49,085 nucleotides of DNA from JAOAFX01 sp049700315 (GCA_049700315.1 JBNAVN010000014.1:1-49085), one strand, 5' to 3'; counted from the first letter of the stretch, positions 8,974-17,895 are shown. Numbers and translations are program-made. Notes: generated by a model from the letters alone, not told the origin.

Positions 8974-10041
8974 CTATTTCAAAATCTGCTCCATTGCTTC
9001 ACGACTGAGATTTTTTACAATCAGGGTCGTGAGTTTCAAAAGATTTTCATAGTCCTCATAGGAAATGATGCTTGATGTTGAGTGGACATATCTGGTGGGT
9101 ATGCCGAGCGCCAAACTTGGGACACCGAAATTTGTAAGATGAATTGCGCCTGTATCATAGCCGCCTTTTATTGAAGTCAGATGATAAGGAATATTGTTTG
9201 TTTCAGCAAGTTCTATGACGAAATCCCGCAAGTTTCTATGGGGAATCATTGTGCGATCATATACGAGAATTGCAACGCCGGCACCGAGTTTTTCTTCTAC
9301 TTCAGCACCATTGCCCGGAGTATCACGAGATATGCTAACATCAATAGCAAAGGCAAAGTCGGGTTGTATCAATGAAGCAGAAGTCTTTGCTCCTCTTAAT
9401 CCGACCTCTTCCTGAACAGTTCCCACAAGATAAATCGTATTTGGATGTTCAATTGCCACCAATTCTTCCATCATATCAACAAGCAGTGCACAACCAACCC
9501 GATCATCCCAGGCTTTGGCAAGTAACAGATCATTGTTTGCCATTTGTTCAAATTGCCCTACGGGCATAATTGGGTCACCTGGTCTGATACCGAGTTTCTC
9601 AGAAATCTGGAAATTTTTCGTGGCACCTACATCAATGTACATATGTTCAATCTCAGGCAGTTTTTTTCTTTCTTCAGGAGACAATTCGTGTATCGGTTTT
9701 GAGCCAATCACACCCGAAATGATTTCGCCCTTTTTATTCTTTATCTTCACACGCATCCCGGGTAGATTTCCATCCCACCAGCCACCAATGGGTAAAAACT
9801 TTATAAAGCCTTCCTTGGTGATTTCTTTTACCATAAAGCCAATCTCATCCATATGCGCGGCAAACATAATCTTTGGAGTTGGATCTTTGCCTTTTTTCTG
9901 GGCAATAACACTGCCAATCCGGTCTCTTGTTACTGTGGCATTTTTCCCAAATTTCGCCTTCAGTATCTCCACAATTTCTTCTTCGTATCCTGAGATACCG
10001 AATGCCTGACTTAGTTCTCTTAAGTTCTGTATGCGATTCAT
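8974..10041 (-). CDS. M42 family zinc aminopeptidase (FrvX/tetrahedral aminopeptidase type)
   Basis: Cytoplasmic di-metal aminopeptidase, 355 residues, of the family that forms dodecameric tetrahedral particles. Metal and catalytic residues are visible: His63 (AAHMDEIGF), Asp179-Asp180 (AWDDRVG), Glu211-Glu212 (TVQEEVGLRGA), Asp234 (AIDVSI) and His320 (YVHSTSS). ATG 10041 is preceded by AAGGAGGT, which overlaps the gyrB stop codon (9-nt gap), so translation is probably coupled. Members act on N-terminal residues of peptides; some were annotated as endoglucanase M. Exact specificity cannot be read from the sequence. Confidence 0.92.
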   Translation of the reverse strand: MNRIQNLRELSQAFGISGYEEEIVEILKAKFGKNATVTRDRIGSVIAQKKGKDPTPKIMFAAHMDEIGFMVKEITKEGFIKFLPIGGWWDGNLPGMRVKIKNKKGEIISGVIGSKPIHELSPEERKKLPEIEHMYIDVGATKNFQISEKLGIRPGDPIMPVGQFEQMANNDLLLAKAWDDRVGCALLVDMMEELVAIEHPNTIYLVGTVQEEVGLRGAKTSASLIQPDFAFAIDVSISRDTPGNGAEVEEKLGAGVAILVYDRTMIPHRNLRDFVIELAETNNIPYHLTSIKGGYDTGAIHLTNFGVPSLALGIPTRYVHSTSSIISYEDYENLLKLTTLIVKNLSREAMEQILK

Positions 10042-10050
10042 CAGACCTCC

Positions 10051-11967
10051 TTATACATCCAGATTTTCAACAAACTTGGCATTTTCTTCAATGAATTTTC
10101 TCCTTGGCTCTACCTCATCGCCCATCAAAATGGAGAAAAGACGATCGGTCTCTGTAGCATCTTCCATTGTAACCTTTTTTATAATTCTTCTTTCCGGGTC
10201 CATTGTGGTCATCCATAATTGCTCAGGGTTCATTTCACCAAGTCCTTTGTATCGTTGAATGTCATACTTTTCCCCGGGACGTTTCTTCAAAAATTTTTGC
10301 AAATCTTCGTCTGAGTAGAGATACTCTTCTTTCTTATCATGACGCACGCGATAAAGCGGAGGTTGGGCAATATATATTACACCCGCATCTATCAGTTCTT
10401 TCATAAAACGGAAAAAGAAGGTTAGCAACAATGTTCTAATATGAGCACCATCCACATCAGCATCGGTCATAATCACAATCTTCTTATAGCGCAATTTTGA
10501 TATATCAAATTCATCTTCACCAATACCACAACCAATTGCTGAAATCAATGTCCTTATCTCTTCATTGCTCAGAATTTTGTTCAAACCACTCTTTTCAACA
10601 TTCAGGATTTTACCCCTCAAAGGTAATATTGCCTGAAATCTTCGGTCTCTTCCCTGTTTTGCACTACCGCCCGCAGAATCACCCTCAACCACGAATATTT
10701 CGCTTTCGTCAGGATTTTCTGACGAGCAGTCAGCAAGTTTACCGGGCAGAAATTCGCTGTCAATTAAGGATTTTCTCCGGGTCAACTCCCTCGCCTTTCT
10801 TGCTGCTTCACGCGATTTTGCTGCAGTCAAAACCTTGCTGATAATAATTCCGGCAATCCTGGGATTTTCTTCAAGAAATGCAGAAAATTTTTCGTTGACA
10901 AGTGATTCTACTGCGCCCTTTGCCTCAGGATTTCCTAATTTTGTTTTTGTCTGTCCTTCAAATTGTGGCTCCCGGATCTTTATTGACACCACTGCGGTCA
11001 GTCCTTCACGTGTATCTTCACCGGTAAAGGCAATATCATCTTTCAATTGATTGTGTTTCCTTGCATATTCATTCATTGTTCTGGTCAGGGCGGATTTGAA
11101 ACCTATTAAATGTGTTCCACCTTCATGGGTATTTATTGTGTTCGCAAATGTGAAGATGTTTTCAAGATATGAATCATTATATTCAAGTGCCACTTCTATC
11201 TCAATGCCGTTTTCAGTATCATGAACATAAAATGGTTTGTGCAGGCGCTGCCTTCCTGAATCCAGATATTTTACCAAATCAAGTACTCCTTCAGTAGAAT
11301 AGAACCTTTCTTTTGTCCCGGACTTCACATCCTCAAAATCAATTTTCAGTCCCTTGTTCAGGAAGGCAATTTCTCTAAGACGCTGGGCAACGATTTCTTT
11401 GTTGAATTCAACTTTGCGGAAGATCTCTTTATCCGGTTTAAAACGGATTTTTGTACCCCGATTCTTTGTTTTGCCCGTGACCTTTACAGGTTCTTCAGGT
11501 TCACCCCTTTTGTATCTCTGAAAGAATATTTTGCCATCCCGATAAACCTCGGCTTCAAGAAATTCGCAAAGCGCATTCACAGCTGAAACACCAACGCCAT
11601 GCAATCCACCACTTATCCGGTATACCTTGTCATCAAATTTCCCGCCTGCATGGAGCATTGTCAAAACCACCTCAAGTGCGGATTTTTTCTGAGTTGGGTG
11701 CGTATCTGTGGGTATACCTCTGCCATTGTCTTCAACTTCTACAACATCGTTATCAACGGTTACCCTTATATGGTCACAATGTCCAGCAAGCGCCTCATCA
11801 ACACTGTTATCAACAACTTCAAATATCAAATGATGAAGACCTCTAATACCAACATCGCCAATATACATTGCAGGTCTTCTGCGGACTGCCTCAAGACCTT
11901 TTAGAATTTGAATCTGGGAAGCATCGTACTTTTCTTGATTTTGCTCATTGTTTTTCATATTTGCCAT
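10051..11967 (-). CDS. gyrB: DNA gyrase subunit B
   Basis: ATPase subunit of the type II topoisomerase that introduces negative supercoils, 638 residues, the short form without the proteobacterial insertion. The GHKL ATP site is visible (EVVDNSVDEALAG, DNGRGIPTD, GGLHGVGVSAVNAL), then the transducer, the Toprim domain (VVEGDSAGGSAKQGRDR, MTDADVDGAHIRTLLL) and the C-terminal GyrB tail (QRYKGLGEMNPEQLW). ATG 11967 has AAGGAG 5 nt upstream and begins 2 nt after the stop of the dciA-like gene. No gyrA is in the window. ParE is the alternative, but the recF neighbourhood favours GyrB. Confidence 0.95.
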   Translation of the reverse strand: MANMKNNEQNQEKYDASQIQILKGLEAVRRRPAMYIGDVGIRGLHHLIFEVVDNSVDEALAGHCDHIRVTVDNDVVEVEDNGRGIPTDTHPTQKKSALEVVLTMLHAGGKFDDKVYRISGGLHGVGVSAVNALCEFLEAEVYRDGKIFFQRYKRGEPEEPVKVTGKTKNRGTKIRFKPDKEIFRKVEFNKEIVAQRLREIAFLNKGLKIDFEDVKSGTKERFYSTEGVLDLVKYLDSGRQRLHKPFYVHDTENGIEIEVALEYNDSYLENIFTFANTINTHEGGTHLIGFKSALTRTMNEYARKHNQLKDDIAFTGEDTREGLTAVVSIKIREPQFEGQTKTKLGNPEAKGAVESLVNEKFSAFLEENPRIAGIIISKVLTAAKSREAARKARELTRRKSLIDSEFLPGKLADCSSENPDESEIFVVEGDSAGGSAKQGRDRRFQAILPLRGKILNVEKSGLNKILSNEEIRTLISAIGCGIGEDEFDISKLRYKKIVIMTDADVDGAHIRTLLLTFFFRFMKELIDAGVIYIAQPPLYRVRHDKKEEYLYSDEDLQKFLKKRPGEKYDIQRYKGLGEMNPEQLWMTTMDPERRIIKKVTMEDATETDRLFSILMGDEVEPRRKFIEENAKFVENLDV

Positions 11968-11969
11968 AA

Positions 11970-12275
11970 CTACTCCTTAAATGAACTTCCTTTTTCAATA
12001 ATGAATTTAATATCCTTCAAATTTGCACCTAATTGATTGAATTTCTTGAGAATCCTGTTTTTCAAAAGAAATAATTGTGCCTGCCATAGAGGATTGTCAA
12101 CCATTACAAAAAGATTTGCCTCATTGATGTTTATTGCCCTTGTGTGGTCAGCAATTTTTTTACCAACAATATCTGGCCAGCGGTTTATCAGTTCAATTTC
12201 CTTGAATCGCGCATCAAGGTCCAGAGATTTTAGGACCCGGGGCAAGACCTTGTTTATCTTTTCAGGATAGTGCAA
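11970..12275 (-). CDS. DUF721 (DciA-like) protein
   Basis: 101 residues with the DUF721 core INRWPDIVGKKIADHTRA and NPLWQAQLFLLKNRIL, matching the fold of DciA, the ancestral loader of the replicative helicase. Its place between recF and gyrB is typical for DUF721 genes. The start is TTG 12275, with GAGG five bases upstream, and it overlaps the recF stop by 14 nt. No ATG gives a full domain. Helicase loading is inferred from the family; the protein is short and lacks the longer N-terminal tail of some DciA proteins. Confidence 0.8.
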   Translation of the reverse strand: MHYPEKINKVLPRVLKSLDLDARFKEIELINRWPDIVGKKIADHTRAININEANLFVMVDNPLWQAQLFLLKNRILKKFNQLGANLKDIKFIIEKGSSFKE

Positions 12276-13305
12276 TGCTACCTCGCTTAACTGAAAACTG
12301 AGTTTTATTGGGTATTTGCAATTCTGTCAAATCCTGAACTGTCGCATAAATTGCCTGACCTTTGACCATATTGAAAAAATTCTGCCTGTGGGTTTCATCC
12401 AGTTCAATTGTCACCTCATCAAGGAGAAATACAGGCTGGTCATTTAATTTTTGTTGAATGATCTCTGCTTCAGCAAATTTTAAAATCATTGCGAGCAATC
12501 GGCATTCACCTTCAGAGGCAAAATTCTTCGCAGGATAATTATTGATTGTGATATCTATGTCATCGCGGTGTGGTCCTAAAATAGTTTCACCTTTTTTGAA
12601 TTCTAAGGGCTGGTTTCTTTTTAGTTCCTCCACAGTCAATTTCATTTCCGGGCAGGAACTTCGGTATCGGAATGATATTTCTGCCAGGCCCATTTCTCTG
12701 CCTTTTTGAGTGATTTTTTCCTCAAGCGAGGGCAGGATTTTACGACGTTCATCATAGATAATGTTTGCCCAGTTTATTAACTGGATATCATAGACATCAA
12801 GAAGCGAAGGGTCTCTTTCTTTTTGCTGGAGAAGACAATTGCGTTGGCGCAATACTTTCCGATATTCAGAAAGATTGGTACCATAAACAGGATTTAGTTT
12901 TATCAAGAGCCAGTCAATAAAATTTCTTCTTTTGGCCGGTGCACCGCGTACTATCCAGATGTCGTTCAACGACATAACAACCACGGGCAACCATCCCACA
13001 TATTCGCTCAGACGGTTTTTTTCATTACCATTGAGAATGAGTTTCTTGGTACCGTTGTAGAAAATACTTGCCACAATGCTATTTGATATGCCTGTAACCC
13101 TCATATATGGTTGATCAAATTTTACCATAATCCTGTCATCATTCGTTCTGAATGAAGAGCCATAAGCAGCGAAAAATATCGCCTCAAGGAGATTGGTCTT
13201 GCCTGCCCCATTTTCACCGAAAACGATATTTAATCTTTCTCCAAAAGAGATTTTACCGTCAGCGAGATTGCGAAATCCTTCGTATTCAATCTGTTGTAGT
13301 AGCAT
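12262..13305 (-). CDS. recF: DNA replication/repair protein RecF
   Basis: SMC-like ATPase that with RecO/RecR loads RecA on gapped DNA, 347 residues. Walker A GENGAGKT (30-37) follows an N-terminal RecF signature (YEGFRNLADGKISFGERLN). The signature region EGECRLLAMILKFAEAEI and Walker B/D-loop FLLDEVTIELDE are in place. ATG 13305 has no ribosome site; a perfect TATAAT ends 7 nt upstream, so it is the first gene of a leaderless transcript continuing through the DUF721, gyrB, M42 and HUH-relative genes. dnaA and dnaN are not adjacent. Confidence 0.93.
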   Translation of the reverse strand: MLLQQIEYEGFRNLADGKISFGERLNIVFGENGAGKTNLLEAIFFAAYGSSFRTNDDRIMVKFDQPYMRVTGISNSIVASIFYNGTKKLILNGNEKNRLSEYVGWLPVVVMSLNDIWIVRGAPAKRRNFIDWLLIKLNPVYGTNLSEYRKVLRQRNCLLQQKERDPSLLDVYDIQLINWANIIYDERRKILPSLEEKITQKGREMGLAEISFRYRSSCPEMKLTVEELKRNQPLEFKKGETILGPHRDDIDITINNYPAKNFASEGECRLLAMILKFAEAEIIQQKLNDQPVFLLDEVTIELDETHRQNFFNMVKGQAIYATVQDLTELQIPNKTQFSVKRGSIALS

Positions 13306-13312
13306 TAATATA

Positions 13313-13340
13313 ATTATATATATTTTTTATGGAAAGTCAA
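13313..13340 (-). promoter_or_regulatory. recF operon promoter, leaderless type
   Basis: Minus strand: TTGACT (13340-13335), 16 bp, TATAAT (13318-13313), 7 nt to ATG 13305. The -35 box lies inside the last codons of the upstream gene, whose stop is at 13327-13329. Confidence 0.8.
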
Positions 13341-15939
13341 GGGGTGAAGCATTGAATCCTGTATATAAACTCATTTTCCTGTCTTTGTTGATTGCCACAC
13401 CGATTTTGGGCAGAATTTGAATAAAACCAAAGCAAACCTTTGTTTCAATCGCAATTTCCAGACCAATACTCAGATAAATTTGCTTGTTTTCATCAAGGGC
13501 ATAGTCAGAGAATAGAGTTCCGAATAGGTCTTCAAAATAGATATTGGGATTCCATAGACCCTTTCTTATATTTAGTATTTGGTGCGAATATTCACTTATG
13601 AAAACGAACCCTTTTTGCGAATATACCGTTTCATAGCCACGAATTGCAATACAGGGTGTATCAGGATTCTCAGGGTCAAGGAACCCGGTCAATTTTGTTT
13701 GAAATTCACCATTTAATAAGATATGGCTCAATCCTGCACTTCCCAGAAGGCAAATTCTATCAATGGATGACTTATAGAATTTTCTTTCCACCGGGACCGA
13801 AAATCTGATGGAATAGGCGGTGTTGGGCATACGCCATAAAAAAATAAGACCCGGAGAAATTTCCTTTCTTTGAAATTCGTCAAAAGATCTGAAGTTTAGA
13901 TTGGCCTCAACCTGAGAGATTCCCGGCTCCAGAGAATAGAACAGGGGATATGACGATGACACACGCAGAAAATTGTTGTAATCATATGAAATATCAATCT
14001 GTAGAGGTGAAAGAATAAGAGACTGGAAAACTGACCGTAGATAGGGTCTATTATTCAACTGGTCATAGCCGATGATTGCTATGTAGAAATTTTCATTTGT
14101 CGCATCTGAACCAGAAATGACAGTGCCGTAAAGCCATTTTTTGAATGTAGAATCCATTGGAAAGAAAAAAGGTAGTCGGGCTGAGGGGAACAGAGTCTTC
14201 GCTATGTCAAAATAATTTCCTTTCTCTATTTCAAGGCGATGACTATCAAAATCAGGTTCTGGACCTGGTTGCCATTTTTTGAGTGTATAAAATTCAGGTA
14301 TGAGGGTCTTTTCATAAATATCAAAGCCATTTGAATTGAGGGCACTAAAGAATATTGCATTGTCAGCAATCGCAAATGAATTTACGAATCTATCATTTGT
14401 GTAGCAGAAAATGCTATCAGGGTTGTTCAGGTTGACCGCATAGGTGTGATGTAGACCATCATAATTCGCAATAAAACCGAGCAGGTCATCGTCAACAAAA
14501 CATAGATTTCCTTCGGTCCAGGGAGTCTGAAAAATCAAGTCAAATTCTCCTGTGTCTTCATCAAAGATATATAAATCAGGATTCTCAAATTGCCTGCTGG
14601 CACTTGCTACGATCCATTTTCCATTTGTTTCAATTTCGTTTATTAACAATTTTCCTTCCCAGAGTATCCTTTTGTTATCCGGTGTATATAACCAGATCTC
14701 TGAACCAAATTCATTCTGCCTGGTTTTGACATACAGAATTACTGAATCTTCCAAAACACAAAATGTTCTTATATCATCTTTTAATAGAACTTCAGCTTTC
14801 CTGGTGTGTAGATTCATTATGCGCAAAACTGAGGTTATACCGAATCCATTGTTATATACATTGCTTGCCCGTTTTATTTCTGCAGTGCTCAAATACAGAT
14901 TGTCATTATGAAGTTTCATTCTGGTTGTGAGTGAACTATTCAATGTAGCAAAAATTTGTTCCTTTTGGGATTCTAAATTTAGTTCTATTATCTGTGTGAA
15001 CTCTTTGTAGCGGAATCCATTTAGTTTGATAGGTATTTCGCGAACATAATACAATTTATTTTTGTGATACACCAGCGAAGAAATATACCATCCTGTCCTG
15101 GTGAGTCTTTTGCCTTCAAAATCATTTCTGATTGCTCTACTTTTTTCCTGCCTCTGCCATTCAGAGAAAAGTCCAGAAAAAGTCTTGCCATAAACCCTCT
15201 TTGCTGCCATATCAAGCCCCAGGGCAGGAAACAATGCTGAAATCGGCGCCCAGGGATATGAGCCATAAACATCAAAAAATTGGGCAAATCTTTCTTCACC
15301 ATAGTTTGCTGAAAGAAAATCAAATAATTCGCCACCATATAAATAGATTTTACCATAGGGAAATGAAAGTGGTTCATTCGTCGCCTCAACTATGGTGGGG
15401 AATTTGTTTTCGCGAATTCTGGTTTCAAGATAACTATCAAAAAATCCATCATTCAGTCTGCCCGCATAAGGAGAAATCCTGGATTCACTATAGACTGTAA
15501 TTCCTTCAATTATCCAGCCAGGTGAATACATATTTGATTGGAACGGTGCACCAAAGATTCCAGTTAATAATTTAGAGGCACCACGGGTCTTTGTCATATG
15601 AGAAATATGGGTGAATTCGTGGACACTCACAAGTCTATACCAATCTTCAATTCCTTCAACATAATACTCAAAACCCGGTGGATGTGTAAAGATATGGATG
15701 TTGTAGAAAAATGGATTGGCAAAACCATTACTCAGTGTGCCAATATCCTCAATCACAACCGGTAGATTCCGTACATTGTTGTCTGTGAGTTTATTTACAT
15801 TTGAGCGATAATACTCAAGGTTATTTAATGTCTGGATTGCTGAATATTCGTAACCGGGCTTATAGATGACCGTGTAATTTTTTGTTTTAGTGACCTGCCA
15901 GTCAAACCAGGAGAGCAATATCACTGTAAGGATGAGCAC
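13327..15939 (-). CDS. Fusion of HExxH metalloprotease-like domain, beta-propeller and Omp85-like barrel
   Basis: 870 residues. A hydrophobic signal (MLILTVILLSWF) is followed by a gluzincin-type domain: His107-Glu-Phe-Thr-His111 (HEFTH) and a third ligand candidate Glu145 in GWIIEGITVYSES. The middle (about 270-600) has TolB/PD40-like propeller repeats (LYIFDEDTGEFDLIFQTPW, LLGFIANYDGLHHTYAVNL). The last 220 residues alternate as beta-strands and contain IRGYE near residue 766, recalling the VRGF motif of Omp85/BamA barrels. It therefore looks like an outer-membrane protein carrying a periplasmic or surface protease and propeller. The start is GTG 15939, supported by a TATAAT box 5 nt upstream. 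Function is unknown; the domain assignments are by pattern only. Confidence 0.7.
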   Translation of the reverse strand: MLILTVILLSWFDWQVTKTKNYTVIYKPGYEYSAIQTLNNLEYYRSNVNKLTDNNVRNLPVVIEDIGTLSNGFANPFFYNIHIFTHPPGFEYYVEGIEDWYRLVSVHEFTHISHMTKTRGASKLLTGIFGAPFQSNMYSPGWIIEGITVYSESRISPYAGRLNDGFFDSYLETRIRENKFPTIVEATNEPLSFPYGKIYLYGGELFDFLSANYGEERFAQFFDVYGSYPWAPISALFPALGLDMAAKRVYGKTFSGLFSEWQRQEKSRAIRNDFEGKRLTRTGWYISSLVYHKNKLYYVREIPIKLNGFRYKEFTQIIELNLESQKEQIFATLNSSLTTRMKLHNDNLYLSTAEIKRASNVYNNGFGITSVLRIMNLHTRKAEVLLKDDIRTFCVLEDSVILYVKTRQNEFGSEIWLYTPDNKRILWEGKLLINEIETNGKWIVASASRQFENPDLYIFDEDTGEFDLIFQTPWTEGNLCFVDDDLLGFIANYDGLHHTYAVNLNNPDSIFCYTNDRFVNSFAIADNAIFFSALNSNGFDIYEKTLIPEFYTLKKWQPGPEPDFDSHRLEIEKGNYFDIAKTLFPSARLPFFFPMDSTFKKWLYGTVISGSDATNENFYIAIIGYDQLNNRPYLRSVFQSLILSPLQIDISYDYNNFLRVSSSYPLFYSLEPGISQVEANLNFRSFDEFQRKEISPGLIFLWRMPNTAYSIRFSVPVERKFYKSSIDRICLLGSAGLSHILLNGEFQTKLTGFLDPENPDTPCIAIRGYETVYSQKGFVFISEYSHQILNIRKGLWNPNIYFEDLFGTLFSDYALDENKQIYLSIGLEIAIETKVCFGFIQILPKIGVAINKDRKMSLYTGFNASPLDFP

Positions 15940-15944
15940 AGGTT

Positions 15945-15972
15945 ATTATAATTACAAAAAGAAAGAATTCAA
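15945..15972 (-). promoter_or_regulatory. Promoter of the protease-propeller-barrel gene, leaderless type
   Basis: Minus strand: TTGAAT (15972-15967), 16 bp, TATAAT (15950-15945), 5 nt (AACCT) to GTG 15939. Confidence 0.7.
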
Positions 15973-15980
15973 GGAATTAT

Positions 15981-17291
15981 TCACTTCTCAAATATTACCA
16001 GGGTTTCTATATGATAGGTTTGGGCAAACATATCAAAAAAATAAATTCTCTTTATCCGAAAGCCACTTTTTATTATCAAACTTGCATCCCGGGCAAGGGT
16101 TGCAGGATTACAGGAAAGATAAATGATCTTTCTTATAGGAAGTATAGTAATTTCCCTTGTGATGCGCAGTCCAATCCCTTTTCTTGGCGGGTCCAGAATC
16201 AGGGTATCACATTTTTTTATTGCGTTGATTCTGTTTTCAACCCTGCCAGTAATAAATTTAATATTATCAATGTTATTCAGGAGGGCATTTTTCATTCCGT
16301 GCTTAACAGAATCAGAATTTTCTTCAATCGCTATCAGATTCTTGCACAGGTGTGCTACGCAAATACCGATCGCACCAACACCAGCATAAAGATCAATGAC
16401 TTTTGGACCCTGGATTTCGTTTTTTATTTTTTCAATGATTTTTTCAAAGACCGAAATGTTCACCTGAAAAAATGAGGCAGGATCAATTTGAAATATTTTC
16501 CCATCCAGCATTTCTTCATAAAAGTTTCTTCCCGCGAGGATGACATTCTTACTACCTAAAATCCGATTGGTTCTTTTATCGTTGATATTCTGATTAATAC
16601 CAACGACTTCTGGTATCTCAGCCATAAGTCCATCATATATAATCTCAGGTAAAGACCTTTCTTTTGTGACCAATGTAATATATATCTGACCTGTGTTTGT
16701 ACCCCTGCGGATAATGATGTGCCTGAGATTACCCTGATGTTTGATTTCGTCATAGATTTTTATCTTTGATTTTTTTATACGCTCTTTCATAGCGCTGAGT
16801 AGTTGATTTATTTCTGGTTGGTTTATATAACAGATATCGTGGTTGATAACTTCATGCGTACTTCTCTTGAAATAACCAATTTTCAACCCATTATTTTGCT
16901 GAACTGGCAGCTGGGCACGATTCCGATAATGATAGGGAATGCCGTAAACTGACTCTATTGCATCAAACTCAATTTTCCCAATATGCTTCAGGGTATCTTT
17001 CAAAATATCTCTTTTTAATTCTACCTGAGTATGGTAATCAATATGCTGGAACTGACAGCCACCACAGGTTCCGAATACCGGACACCGTGGTTCAATACGC
17101 GCCGGTGAAGGTTTGAGTATTTTTATACACTTTGCTACATTATAATCCTTTTTTTCAATGATTATATTTGCTTCTATTTCTTCACCGGGAATGACAAAAT
17201 CAACAAAACAGACCTTGCCATCAAGAAATCCTATGCCCTGGGCACCGAGATTCAGTTTTTCAATTTTCAATTGAACAATTTTTTCAGCCAT
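15981..17291 (-). CDS. rlmD: RlmD/TrmA family 23S rRNA (uracil-C5)-methyltransferase
   Basis: SAM-dependent enzyme forming 5-methyluridine in RNA, 436 residues from ATG 17291. An N-terminal TRAM domain (about 1-60) is followed by an iron-sulfur cluster motif Cys70, Cys76, Cys79 (CPVFGTCGGC) with Cys154 as likely fourth ligand. The SAM motif is VIDLYAGVGAIGI, then LILDPPRKGI, and the catalytic Cys394 in YLSCNPATLARD. An in-frame ATG at 17312 lies upstream of the -10 box and should not be transcribed, so MAEKIVQLKI is the preferred N-terminus. The target base (1939, 747 or other) cannot be told from sequence; RlmD is the likeliest because the cluster is complete. Confidence 0.88.
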   Translation of the reverse strand: MAEKIVQLKIEKLNLGAQGIGFLDGKVCFVDFVIPGEEIEANIIIEKKDYNVAKCIKILKPSPARIEPRCPVFGTCGGCQFQHIDYHTQVELKRDILKDTLKHIGKIEFDAIESVYGIPYHYRNRAQLPVQQNNGLKIGYFKRSTHEVINHDICYINQPEINQLLSAMKERIKKSKIKIYDEIKHQGNLRHIIIRRGTNTGQIYITLVTKERSLPEIIYDGLMAEIPEVVGINQNINDKRTNRILGSKNVILAGRNFYEEMLDGKIFQIDPASFFQVNISVFEKIIEKIKNEIQGPKVIDLYAGVGAIGICVAHLCKNLIAIEENSDSVKHGMKNALLNNIDNIKFITGRVENRINAIKKCDTLILDPPRKGIGLRITREITILPIRKIIYLSCNPATLARDASLIIKSGFRIKRIYFFDMFAQTYHIETLVIFEK

Positions 17292-17297
17292 TTTCTG

Positions 17298-17325
17298 ATT
17301 ATATCCACTCATTCATTTGTGTCAA
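17298..17325 (-). promoter_or_regulatory. rlmD promoter, leaderless type
   Basis: Minus strand: TTGACA (17325-17320), 16 bp, TATAAT (17303-17298), 6 nt (CAGAAA) to ATG 17291. Both boxes are perfect. It decides the start codon of rlmD. Confidence 0.82.
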
Positions 17326-17443
17326 TCAATGCTTTTTCCAACTCCTTTGTCTTTTGTCCCTTATGTGAAATGCAGTTTTTATTAAATCACCTATTGACTT
17401 TTTTCATTTACTGAATATATTTATTCGTAATAGATAACAAATA

Positions 17444-17477
17444 GTAAAACTCTCTGCTGGCCCTGTCAGGGTTTTAC
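17444..17477. repeat. Two-level hairpin in intergenic region
   Basis: GTAAAAC (17444-17450) pairs with GTTTTAC (17471-17477), enclosing CCCTG (17461-17465) and CAGGG (17467-17471), which pair with each other across one base; the two stems share base 17471, so they are alternatives or stack imperfectly. No coding frame is evident here. Confidence 0.5.
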
Positions 17478-17511
17478 GAGTAATTTGCTGGTGGGAAAAT
17501 AGAATATTTGG

Positions 17512-17564
17512 TCGTATAGGAATTTGAAAAATTCCTATACGAAAATAATGAAATTTTTCATTAT
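17512..17564. repeat. Pair of adjacent perfect hairpins
   Basis: A 14-bp perfect stem TCGTATAGGAATTT (17512-17525) / AAATTCCTATACGA (17529-17542) with loop GAA is followed at once by a 9-bp stem ATAATGAAA (17545-17553) / TTTCATTAT (17556-17564) with loop TT. No gene covers them; they may be termination, attenuation or mobile-element structures. Confidence 0.65.
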
Positions 17565-17576
17565 AGAAAAGATTGG

Positions 17577-17676
17577 ACAAGATACATCAGGACTTGGCGG
17601 TATGCTAAAGGTAGTGCACAACCTCAGGCAGATAGAGTATGGGGGTTTCAGGGGGCATCCCCCTGATGTATCTTGT
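17577..17676. repeat. 100-bp element bounded by 15-bp perfect inverted repeats
   Basis: ACAAGATACATCAGG (17577-17591) and its exact reverse complement (17662-17676) bound about 70 bp. An internal 8-bp hairpin TCAGGGGG/CCCCCTGA (17648-17655 / 17659-17666) overlaps the right arm. The shape is like a miniature inverted-repeat element or a structured RNA. I cannot see a clear target-site duplication. Confidence 0.6.
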
Positions 17677-17774
17677 AGAAAAGGGGAGAAATAAAATAAC
17701 TTTTGCAATACTAATTTTTTGTATGATACTATTTGTTAGAGTTGTTGAACATACCGGCCATTGCGGAGCAACTG

Positions 17775-17851
17775 TCCTCCGCCTTCCGTCTTCCGTCCTC
17801 CGCCTTCCGTCCTCCGTTTTCCGTCTTCCGCCTTCTGTCTTCCGTCATCTG
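17775..17851. repeat. Heptanucleotide tandem repeat, 11 copies of YYYTCCG-like unit
   Basis: Eleven consecutive 7-mers resembling TCTTCCG: tcctccg, ccttccg, tcttccg, tcctccg, ccttccg, tcctccg, ttttccg, tcttccg, ccttctg, tcttccg, tcatctg. The period is 7, not a multiple of 3, and units vary mainly by C/T transitions. Open frames across it are by-products of the repeat. It lies between rlmD and the DUF6922 gene. Confidence 0.85.
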
Positions 17852-17895
17852 TGTATAAAAGCAAGTTCCATTAAAACCCTGCACCCCCAATTGGG

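Noticed and set aside
17775..17851. CRISPR array
   Set aside because: The units are contiguous 7-mers with no spacers and there are no cas genes.
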